Assembly (NCBI GenBank): GCA_002494015.1
Contig: DLAR01000049.1
Location: forward strand, 1-9,637
Source of the DNA: Porphyromonadaceae bacterium UBA7042
GTDB taxonomy: Bacteria > Bacteroidota > Bacteroidia > Bacteroidales > Muribaculaceae
DNA: 9,637 nt
Direction of reading: 5' to 3'
Shown here: one piece after another, positions 1 to 6,368 of the stretch
Numbering within the stretch: the stretch's first letter is position 1
Layout of the letters: each line of letters starts with the position of its first letter
Made by a program: the position numbers and the translations under genes
The notes under the pieces: model-generated
What the model was told of the DNA's origin: nothing
Databases searched by the model: none
Seen by the model: the letters and a program-made list of their open reading frames with translations, nothing else

Positions 1-25
1 AAGTAGGTAACCGCCCCCTCTACGG

Positions 26-68
26 CCCGGGCCGGACTCCAAGCGAGACCGGCTCGGGTTATTTTTTA
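26..68 (+). terminator. Intrinsic terminator of an upstream unit
   Basis: A 10-bp stem (26-35 with 49-58, one G-U pair) encloses a 13-nt loop and is followed by a T-rich tail (59-68). This is the form of a Rho-independent terminator on the plus strand. It probably ends a transcript that begins left of the window. A second GC palindrome at 70-78 could pair perfectly with 24-32 and compete with this stem. Confidence 0.6.
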
Positions 69-154
69 TGCCCGGGCCCTTTGTTTATACAGGTTTGCTG
101 TTGAAAATCGAGAACTATCAGTTTTGGAAAAATGTTATAGTAAGGAGTTTCTGA

Positions 155-1150
155 TTGAACACATATAAATTCTTACTTATGGCTGCCCCACGTTTTCAAC
201 AATATAATGTCATAACCACCGACTGTAACCCTTTCGCAGAACCATTGTGTTTTAAGCGAATCACCCTTGATGATATCCCGGCAATTAATGCAGTGCTTTG
301 CGATGCCGCTTGGGTTTCAAGTCGCACATGCGATTATTCCATCGGCGGTATATTTATGTGGATTGATTATTTCGATTATTCCTATTGTATTGTGAATAAC
401 ACTCTGTTTATAAAGGGTGTTACCGAGAATGATGTCACGACTCCGGCTTTCTCTCTCCCGGTAGGGGAGATGAATCTTGGTGCGGCGGTCGCATTACTTC
501 GTGAATATTGTGCCGCTCACGGTAACATGTCCCTCAAGTTTTCGGCTGTTCCTGAAGACAGGGTCGAGGAATTGCGGCAGTTGGGCGCGACTTTGGTCGA
601 GCCGCTCGAAGATTGGTCTGACTATATCTATGATGCTTCCTCCTTGGCCTCCCTTTCCGGCAAAAAATTGAGCAAAAAGCGTAATCATGTCAACCGCTTT
701 GTCACCGATAACCCCGGTTATCGTTTTGAGCCGCTGACACACGGCAATCTTGATGATGTCAAGGCTTTCTTTGATGCGTCTCATCTCGCCTTTGACAAAC
801 CGGTATTGGCCGATGTGGAGCGCATACAGGTAAAAGCCGTTTTGGACAACTTTGATTGTTTCCCCATGATGGAAGGGGCTGTGTTGTCAACTATAGCCGA
901 AGGCATTGTGGCTTTTACGATTGGGGAAATTATAGGCGATACCCTATATGTTCATATTGAAAAAATGAATCATTCCGTTCCCGGGGCGGGTGAGACTGTA
1001 AATAATCTTTTTGCAAAGTTGATATTGGAACGGCATCCCGAAGTGCGTTACATAAATCGAGAAGAAGATACGGGCGACTGCGGCCTCCGAAAGGCCAAAC
1101 TGTCCTATCATCCCTTGGCTTTATTGAAAAAATTTAATGTGCTTATGTGA
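155..1150 (+). CDS. DUF2156 (phosphatidylglycerol lysyltransferase C-terminal-like) GNAT-fold protein
   Basis: The 331-residue product resembles the cytoplasmic DUF2156 proteins common in Bacteroidota. These carry the tandem GNAT fold also found in the C-terminal domain of MprF-type lysyltransferases. Recognisable family segments are the start of the domain (about residue 31, LCFKRITLDD), the basic stretch GKKLSKKRNHVNRF (169-182), the strand YVHIEKMN (265-272) and the C-terminal signature YINREEDTGDCGLRKAKLSYHP region (299-320). No membrane segments are seen, so it is not a full MprF; its acceptor and donor substrates are unknown. The start is uncertain. TTG at 155 has a good AAGGAG 7 nt upstream (142-147), while ATG at 179 (codon 9) lacks one; both fall before the conserved domain. 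Only a weak promoter candidate lies upstream (TTTG at 94-97, CAGTTTTG at 119-126). Family assignment is firm and function is not. Confidence 0.85.
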   Translation: MNTYKFLLMAAPRFQQYNVITTDCNPFAEPLCFKRITLDDIPAINAVLCDAAWVSSRTCDYSIGGIFMWIDYFDYSYCIVNNTLFIKGVTENDVTTPAFSLPVGEMNLGAAVALLREYCAAHGNMSLKFSAVPEDRVEELRQLGATLVEPLEDWSDYIYDASSLASLSGKKLSKKRNHVNRFVTDNPGYRFEPLTHGNLDDVKAFFDASHLAFDKPVLADVERIQVKAVLDNFDCFPMMEGAVLSTIAEGIVAFTIGEIIGDTLYVHIEKMNHSVPGAGETVNNLFAKLILERHPEVRYINREEDTGDCGLRKAKLSYHPLALLKKFNVLM

Positions 1151-1177
1151 TTGTTTAAATAATTTTGTTTATCTTTG
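1146..1177 (+). promoter_or_regulatory. Bacteroidota-type promoter of the met leader and metY-metX-hom operon
   Basis: A perfect -7 element TATCTTTG (TAnnTTTG) lies at 1170-1177. Twenty bases upstream is TGTG (1146-1149), a three-out-of-four match to the -33 TTTG. Transcription would start near 1183-1187, about 20-25 nt before the leader-peptide ATG. The -33 box overlaps the stop codon of the DUF2156 gene, so the two units are packed end to end without an obvious terminator between them. Confidence 0.6.
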
Positions 1178-1207
1178 TATCGAAAATAATAAAATACTCA
1201 AAAAAGA

Positions 1208-1309
1208 ATGATAATTGTGACATTACATCGTTTTATGACTGACACCATTCCCGCTGAGGGTATGATGATGGAGATGATGTGCATGCGCAGCCGACTGAGC
1301 CGGGTGTGA
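1208..1309 (+). CDS. Methionine-rich leader peptide (33 aa) of the met attenuator
   Basis: An uninterrupted ATG-to-TGA ORF of 33 codons lies between the promoter and the terminator that precede metY. Eight of 33 residues are Met. Six of them are clustered in codons 19-26 (GMMMEMMCMR, ATGs at 1262, 1265, 1268, 1274, 1277 and 1283). The ORF ends in RSRLSRV, whose codons include the 7-nt segment able to pair with the terminator. Such control-codon runs are the hallmark of leader peptides in ribosome-mediated attenuation. Here the amino acid matches the end product of the downstream pathway. The peptide itself probably has no function beyond being translated. No Shine-Dalgarno sequence is seen, only an A-rich upstream, which is usual in this phylum. 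An internal ATG at 1235 is an alternative start that keeps the Met cluster. Confidence 0.75.
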   Translation: MIIVTLHRFMTDTIPAEGMMMEMMCMRSRLSRV

Positions 1310-1354
1310 AAATCGTCACGCATATAAATTGTAAAGATTATAAAAATCCGGCTC
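1297..1354 (+). promoter_or_regulatory. Predicted antiterminator pairing of the met attenuator
   Basis: GAGCCGG at 1297-1303, inside leader codons 30-32, is perfectly complementary to CCGGCTC at 1348-1354, the GC-rich part of the terminator's left arm. The two pairings are mutually exclusive. If ribosomes stall in the Met-codon run (1262-1285) when charged tRNA-Met is scarce, 1297-1303 stays free, pairs with 1348-1354 and prevents termination. If ribosomes reach the stop codon at 1307, they cover 1297-1303 and the terminator can fold. The complementarity is seen; the mechanism is inferred from known amino-acid attenuators. Confidence 0.65.
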
Positions 1355-1379
1355 CCGTTTCTGCGAGGGTCGGATTTTT
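1342..1379 (+). terminator. Intrinsic terminator (attenuator) before metY
   Basis: A 16-position stem pairs 1342-1357 with 1364-1379. It contains two G-U pairs and one C-A mismatch and closes on a 6-nt loop (1358-1363). The lower stem is AAAAATCCG against CGGATTTTT, so the T-tract is part of the stem and the hairpin may work in both orientations. It lies 33 nt after the leader-peptide stop codon and 38 nt before the metY start codon, inside the operon's 5' leader, which fits a regulated terminator rather than an operon end. Confidence 0.85.
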
Positions 1380-1417
1380 GATTGAAGTGATATTAATGAT
1401 ATAAACAAAATACTGAG

Positions 1418-2704
1418 ATGGACTATAAGAAACTTCGTTTCGAGACCCGCCAGATTCACGCCGGGCTCGACCACAACCCTGAGACAGGCGCGCGCGGTGT
1501 CGCAATTTATCCCACGTCAGCCTATCGTTTTAAAACTTGCGACTATGCTGCCAAGCTATTTGAACTTAGCGAGGGGGGGAACATTTATACACGATTGCAG
1601 AATCCCACTACGTCGGCCTACGAAGAACGCATTGCGGCCCTCTATGGCGGTGTGGGTGCGCTAGGGGTCGCTTCGGGCATGTCGGCGATACTCATAGCAG
1701 TCACTGCTCTTGCCTCGGAAGGCGACAATATTGTGGCCTCTCCATTCCTTTACGGCGGCACTTATAACCAGTTTCGTCACACGCTGCGTCGGCTGGGCAT
1801 AGAGGTGAGAATAGCCACGACTGAATCTCCCGAAGATTTTGCAAAACTTATCGATAGCCGCACCCGTGCGCTTTTTGCCGAGTCAATGGGCAACCCGACC
1901 TGTGCTGTCCCCGACCTTGAGGGTCTCGGGCGAGTGGCGAGTGAAAACAAAGTGCCACTTATTATCGACAACACGTTCGGTGCAGGCGGTTATCTTTGTA
2001 ATCCGTTTGACTGGGGGGCAAACATCATTGTCGATTCTGCAACAAAGTGGATTAACGGTCACGGTACCGCGATGGGCGGCATAATAGTCGATGGCGGCAA
2101 TTTTGACTGGTCATGTGGCAGATTCCCCGGAATTGACGGGCCTTCCGAAGGGTATCACGGCTTGAATCTTTACGAGGCTTTCGGCCCGGCTGCGTTTATC
2201 GTGAAATGCCGTGTCGACGGTTTGCGTGACATGGGAGCGTGCCCATCGCCCTTCGACAGCTATCTTATGATGCTTGGCCTCGAAACCCTCTCGCTGCGTG
2301 TGCGCCACGAAGTGGAGGCGACGCGTCGGCTTGCCGAATACCTGAAGGCCCATCCCAAGGTCAAAAAGGTCAGCTATATCGGTTTTCCTGACCATCCGGG
2401 ACATGAAAATGCTGCTAAATATTTCCGTTTCGGAGCCTCGGCGGTGTTGAATGTCGAGCTTAAAGGAACTCTTGAAAGCACTGTCAAGTTTGTCGAGGCT
2501 TTGCAGCTTGCCGCCCACATGACCATGATCGGTGACTCTGTCACTGTGGTGACACATCCGGCGTCAACAACCCACAAGCAGCTCAGCGAGGCCGACCTGA
2601 AAGCCGCCGGCGTGACTCCCACGCTTCTGCGCATTTCGCTCGGACTGGAGGATGTGGAAGATATTATCGAAGACTTTGAACAAGCGTTTGCACATGTCGA
2701 CTGA
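1418..2704 (+). CDS. metY: O-acetylhomoserine sulfhydrylase (O-acetylhomoserine aminocarboxypropyltransferase)
   Basis: This cytoplasmic PLP enzyme converts O-acetylhomoserine and sulfide into homocysteine and acetate, the direct sulfhydrylation route to methionine. The 428 residues match the usual length of the MetY branch of the Cys/Met metabolism PLP family. Visible motifs are YTRLQNPT (57-64), the phosphate-site SGMSA (86-90), the cofactor-ring Asp in LIIDNTFG (Asp184) and the Schiff-base Lys in DSATKWINGHG (Lys210). The long insertion after Lys210 and the C-terminal TMIGDSVTVVTHPASTTH segment favour MetY over cystathionine gamma-synthase. It is the first structural gene after the Met-codon attenuator and overlaps metX by 11 nt, so its translation is probably coupled to metX. 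Some family members also have cysteine-synthase activity, which sequence cannot exclude. Confidence 0.95.
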   Translation: MDYKKLRFETRQIHAGLDHNPETGARGVAIYPTSAYRFKTCDYAAKLFELSEGGNIYTRLQNPTTSAYEERIAALYGGVGALGVASGMSAILIAVTALASEGDNIVASPFLYGGTYNQFRHTLRRLGIEVRIATTESPEDFAKLIDSRTRALFAESMGNPTCAVPDLEGLGRVASENKVPLIIDNTFGAGGYLCNPFDWGANIIVDSATKWINGHGTAMGGIIVDGGNFDWSCGRFPGIDGPSEGYHGLNLYEAFGPAAFIVKCRVDGLRDMGACPSPFDSYLMMLGLETLSLRVRHEVEATRRLAEYLKAHPKVKKVSYIGFPDHPGHENAAKYFRFGASAVLNVELKGTLESTVKFVEALQLAAHMTMIGDSVTVVTHPASTTHKQLSEADLKAAGVTPTLLRISLGLEDVEDIIEDFEQAFAHVD

Positions 2705-3719
2705 AAACAAGGTTAAGATTTATCATCACGACCGTCCTTTCCCTCTTGAGCTTGGAGGCGAATTGCCTGAGCTGACGATTGCCTATCACACCTACGGACA
2801 ACTCAATGAGTCGCGCGACAATGTCGTGTGGGTGTGCCACGCATTGACCGCAAACAGCGACGTGGCCGACTGGTGGCCGCATACGGTCGAGTCAGGCTGT
2901 TTCCTTGACCCTGACAGGTGGTTTATCGTGTGCGCCAACATCCTCGGGTCTCACTACGGCACCACAGGCCCTCTCCATGTCAATCCTGTCACCGGTCGTC
3001 CCTACTACGGCAGTTTCCCGCGCTACACCATGCGCGATATTGTCGCGGCGCACCGCCTCCTTGCCTCTGCCCTCGGAATAGGTCGCATTCATGCCCTCGT
3101 CGGCAGCTCGGTAGGCGGGTTTCAGGCCACCGAGTGGGCCGTCAGCGAGCCTGAGCGGTTTGACCGGCTGATTCTGATCGCTACCGATGCCAAGGCTTCT
3201 CCGTGGGCCATCGCCATTGACGAGACCCAGCGCATGGCCATCATGAGCGACGCCACCTACGGCGAGCCGCGTCCCGACGCCGGGATGGAGGGCCTTGCTG
3301 CCGCCCGTGCGATTGGCCTGCTTACCTATCGCGGCCCCGAGGGTTACAACCTCACTCAGCAGGACCGCGAGGAACTTCCCGACGTTCATCGTGCGTGCTC
3401 CTATCAGCGTTATCAGGGCGAAAAACTCTGCCGTCGCTACAACGCCTACTCCTATGTCGCGATTCTCGATGCCTTTGACACCCACGATGTCGGGCGCGGA
3501 CGGGGAGGCACCGATGCGATGCTCGCCCGCATTTCGTGTCCCACAATGGTGGTCGGCCTGACCACCGACATTATTTTCACCCCCGCCGAGATGCGTTCCC
3601 TCGCCTCCCGCATTCCCGGGGCCGAATATCGCGAAATTTCATCTCCATTCGGTCATGACGGCTTCCTTGTCGAGCATGGCCGGTTAAATGAGATTCTGAC
3701 ACCGTTCATTAATGCATAA
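2694..3719 (+). CDS. metX: Homoserine O-acetyltransferase
   Basis: MetX transfers an acetyl group from acetyl-CoA to homoserine, making the substrate of MetY. The protein has the alpha/beta-hydrolase fold. The expected catalytic triad is visible: nucleophile Ser139 in GSSVGG (137-142), Asp292 in GLTTDIIFTP and His321 in FGHDGFLVEHG. Further family motifs are CHALTANSDVADWW (48-61) and NILGSHYGTTGP (82-93). The ATG at 2694 gives 341 residues and begins MSTENKVKIY. An in-frame ATG at 2652 exists but would add 14 residues lying deep inside metY, so 2694 is preferred. The start overlaps the metY 3' end by 11 nt and hom begins 3 nt after the stop. Some MetX-family enzymes use succinyl-CoA, and the acyl donor here is inferred from the pairing with MetY. 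Confidence 0.95.
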   Translation: MSTENKVKIYHHDRPFPLELGGELPELTIAYHTYGQLNESRDNVVWVCHALTANSDVADWWPHTVESGCFLDPDRWFIVCANILGSHYGTTGPLHVNPVTGRPYYGSFPRYTMRDIVAAHRLLASALGIGRIHALVGSSVGGFQATEWAVSEPERFDRLILIATDAKASPWAIAIDETQRMAIMSDATYGEPRPDAGMEGLAAARAIGLLTYRGPEGYNLTQQDREELPDVHRACSYQRYQGEKLCRRYNAYSYVAILDAFDTHDVGRGRGGTDAMLARISCPTMVVGLTTDIIFTPAEMRSLASRIPGAEYREISSPFGHDGFLVEHGRLNEILTPFINA

Positions 3720-3722
3720 TAT

Positions 3723-4934
3723 ATGGAAAAAATCAAAATAGGGCTTTTCGGGTTCGGCGTGGTCGGCCAAGGCATATACCGGGTGATACAGCGCGCCAAG
3801 AACGCCCATGCCGAAATTGTGCGCGTCTGTGTCCGCGACCTCTCCAAGCCGCGCAGTGTTGAATTTGGCCCAGAGTTGCTGACCGATAATCCCGATGACA
3901 TCCTCGACAATCCCGACATAGACCTCATTGTCGAGGTCATCGACAATGCCGACGCTTCCTATTCCATCGTGACCCGCGCCTTATCCAAGGGAATTCCCGT
4001 CGTGAGCGGCAACAAGGCCATGATTGCCCGCAATCTTCCCGAGCTCATCGACTTGCAGCGGCGCAACAATACCGCCCTGCTTTACGACGCATCCTCTTGC
4101 GGCTCCATCCCCGTCATCCGCAACCTCGAAGAATACTATGACAACGACCTGCTGCTCGAGGTCAAAGGCATTCTCAACGGCTCGTCCAACTACATTCTGT
4201 CGCGGGTCTTTGACCACAACGAGCCTTATGATGCCGCGCTGCGCCGCGCTCAGGAACTGGGATTTGCCGAGAGCGACCCGTCGTTTGACATCGAGGGTTT
4301 CGACTCCCTTTTCAAGCTCATCATCATTACCGTCCATGCCCTCGGAGTATATGTAAAACCTGAAGATGTGTTCACCTACGGCATCTCCACCATCCATGAC
4401 AGCGACATCCGTTATGCGCGTGAAAAAGGTGTGAAAATCAAGCTCGTCGCACAGGTCGTAAAGGTCTCCGACGAATATTTCACCATGTTTGTGATGCCCG
4501 AATTTGTTTTCCCCTCGCGCTACATCTACAGTGTTGACGACGAGTATAACGGCGTTGTTATCCGCGGCGAATGCTACGACCGCCAGTTCATGTTCGGCAA
4601 AGGGGCCGGCAGTCTGCCCACGGCATCGTCGATTCTTAGCGACATCATGGCGCGCCGCCACGACTACCGCTATGAATACAAAAAGATGAGCTATCTCGAC
4701 CGACCCGCCTACACGACCGACATCACCCTGCGTGTCTATGTGCGCTACACGGTCTCCAACATTCCCGCCATCCTCCCCTTCAGCCACATCCACGAGCAAT
4801 ACATCTCGGCCGACAGCAACTATGTCATCGGCGACATCAAGCTCGGCGACCTGATCCGTCACCGCGCCGCCCTGTCGGCCCCCGACATCTTCCTCGCCGA
4901 CATCCCCACCTTCTTCACCGACCGCGACGACTGA
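3723..4934 (+). CDS. hom: Monofunctional homoserine dehydrogenase
   Basis: The enzyme reduces aspartate 4-semialdehyde to homoserine with NAD(P)H, supplying MetX. The 403-residue protein starts with a Rossmann fold bearing the dinucleotide motif GFGVVGQG (10-17). It has the conserved SGNKAMIA (95-102, Lys98), GILNGSSNYIL (149-159) and the active-site region DPSFDIEGFDSLFK (185-198) with Asp194 and Lys198. FGKGAG at 291-296 completes the catalytic domain. There is no aspartokinase domain, so this is not the bifunctional ThrA. The C-terminal part (about 331-403, beginning TTDITLRVYVRY) sits where monofunctional enzymes carry a regulatory ACT domain but matches that domain poorly (NIPAILPF in place of the usual D-x-PGVL pattern). 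The gene starts 3 nt after metX, so all three pathway genes form one operon under the leader attenuator. Confidence 0.93.
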   Translation: MEKIKIGLFGFGVVGQGIYRVIQRAKNAHAEIVRVCVRDLSKPRSVEFGPELLTDNPDDILDNPDIDLIVEVIDNADASYSIVTRALSKGIPVVSGNKAMIARNLPELIDLQRRNNTALLYDASSCGSIPVIRNLEEYYDNDLLLEVKGILNGSSNYILSRVFDHNEPYDAALRRAQELGFAESDPSFDIEGFDSLFKLIIITVHALGVYVKPEDVFTYGISTIHDSDIRYAREKGVKIKLVAQVVKVSDEYFTMFVMPEFVFPSRYIYSVDDEYNGVVIRGECYDRQFMFGKGAGSLPTASSILSDIMARRHDYRYEYKKMSYLDRPAYTTDITLRVYVRYTVSNIPAILPFSHIHEQYISADSNYVIGDIKLGDLIRHRAALSAPDIFLADIPTFFTDRDD

Positions 4935-5060
4935 TATCGGGGACGTGAAAATCGGGCAACACCATGATGTGACTGACATTTATTGCCTCGATGCATGCAG
5001 TCTTTGGATGACAAATCCATCTATAAGGTGAATCTGTCAACAAAAAATCATCATAAGTAG

Positions 5061-6368
5061 ATGTTCAAAATAAAATCAATGATAAATACTGTCAAATCCG
5101 TCAGTTGCCTGTTTGTCGTGCTGATGCTTATTTCATGTGTCGATGAAGTAGATGCAATAGTGCCGCCTGTCTCATCAACGGTATCCATATCCCGCACATT
5201 GCCTGTTCTGTATATAGATACTGAAAACCATGAGCCTGTGGTGTCGAAAGATGCGTATCTAAATGCCACTTATCGACTTGACCCTATGGGAATAGATGGT
5301 GTTGAAGCTCTCGGCACAGAGGCGGACCCATTACTTATGCAGATACGCGGCAGAGGTCATTCTTCGTGGAAAGGACTGAAAAAGCCCTACAAAATCAAAC
5401 TCGGCAAAAAGACCGCAATAATGGGAATGCCTGAAAATAAACATTGGGCATTGCTGAAACCTTCGGAAAACACTGTTGCCGGATTAAACCTCGGAAAAAT
5501 TATGGGATTTCAATGGACTCCAAGTTTCCGACCGGTAGAGGTTGTGTTGAACGGCGATTATATCGGATTATATTTCCTTACGGAAACGATACGCATAGAT
5601 GAAAACCGTGTGAGCATTTATGAGCAACAGAATCTGGAAACCGATCGGAATCTGATAAAGGGCGGCTGGCTGGTAGAAGTGGACAACTATCGCGATGAAT
5701 GTCAGATTACAATTCCTGAAAACAACCGATGGAATCTTACGTTACGCTATCATTCGCCCGATGATTTGTCAGACGCTCAGTTGAAATGGCTCACCGGCGA
5801 GTTCAAGGCAATAAATTCAGCAATTTATTCTTCTGACAAGACATCTGCGGGATGGGAAGAATATATTGATGTTGAAAGTATGGCACGTTTCTTCATCCTG
5901 CATGAAGTCATGGATAATCCTGATGGCTTTCACGGCAGTTTCTATCTGCATAAAGATTTGGCTGACAATGCAAAGTGGGTAGCAGGGCCTATATGGGATC
6001 TCGTGTGCTACAATCGTGAAAAAACAGATTATACATTCAGGATGAAAGTCCATTATGGATTTACTCCTCACTGGATAGGCGAGATTATACAGTATGACAG
6101 TTTCTGTCAAGCCGTGAAATCAGTCTGGGAAGAAATTTATCCCGAAAAAATATCTGAAATATATGATCGGATTGATGATACTGTGCTTTCGCTTGCCGAC
6201 GCATGGGAAAATGATTGTGAAAGATGGAACGAAAATCCTGAGCAGACAGCCTCACTGAGAGCCAATCGTATAAAAACAGCTTTGCGCCGCAATATCGAAT
6301 GGTTTGACGGGCATCTGCCGGTCAATCATTTCCGGGATATTCGGCGAGGTAGGCTTCGCAGGCCATGA
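5061..6368 (+). CDS. CotH-kinase-fold lipoprotein
   Basis: The 435-residue product has an N-terminal lipoprotein signal (hydrophobic 14-25, lipobox LISC with Cys26), so it is probably anchored in a membrane and faces the periplasm or cell surface. An in-frame Met at residue 7 is an alternative start. The rest matches the CotH protein family: IRGRGHSSWKGLKKPYKIKL (95-114), NKHWALLKPSENT (126-138), the NGDYIGLYFLTE strand (164-175), GGWLVEVDNY (201-210) and GPIWDL (309-314). CotH of Bacillus phosphorylates spore-coat proteins, but the role of bacteroidal lipoprotein homologues is unknown. The second acidic residue often seen after the WDF segment is Val315 here, so kinase activity is doubtful. 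The gene is clearly AT-richer than its neighbours. Its last 47 nt overlap the convergent DUF3109 gene, giving an Arg-rich tail (RDIRRGRLRRP). Confidence 0.85.
   Translation: MFKIKSMINTVKSVSCLFVVLMLISCVDEVDAIVPPVSSTVSISRTLPVLYIDTENHEPVVSKDAYLNATYRLDPMGIDGVEALGTEADPLLMQIRGRGHSSWKGLKKPYKIKLGKKTAIMGMPENKHWALLKPSENTVAGLNLGKIMGFQWTPSFRPVEVVLNGDYIGLYFLTETIRIDENRVSIYEQQNLETDRNLIKGGWLVEVDNYRDECQITIPENNRWNLTLRYHSPDDLSDAQLKWLTGEFKAINSAIYSSDKTSAGWEEYIDVESMARFFILHEVMDNPDGFHGSFYLHKDLADNAKWVAGPIWDLVCYNREKTDYTFRMKVHYGFTPHWIGEIIQYDSFCQAVKSVWEEIYPEKISEIYDRIDDTVLSLADAWENDCERWNENPEQTASLRANRIKTALRRNIEWFDGHLPVNHFRDIRRGRLRRP

Noticed and set aside
3..105. Short open frame across the left edge
   Set aside because: It reads through the terminator hairpin and its T-tract, giving a Gly/Pro-rich product with no family resemblance.
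2652..2693. Longer metX start at ATG 2652
   Set aside because: The added 14 residues lie within the metY coding region and are not expected in MetX; ATG 2694 gives a standard N-terminus.
2892..3485. 197-codon minus-strand open frame antisense to metX
   Set aside because: metX has an intact catalytic triad and operon placement; the antisense product has no recognisable domain.
3981..4979. 332-codon minus-strand open frame antisense to hom
   Set aside because: It mirrors hom codon for codon, has low-complexity Val/Gly/Asp-rich content, no family motifs and no start context. It is a shadow of GC-rich codon use.
4968..5000. Possible second Met leader (ATGATGTGACTGAC-like stretch) after hom
   Set aside because: The two ATGs are followed at once by TGA, and no terminator hairpin follows, so the resemblance to the real leader is chance.
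5003..5032. Promoter for the CotH-like gene (TTTG followed by TATAAGGTG)
   Set aside because: Spacing is off and the -7 element lacks the TTTG half; not strong enough to annotate.
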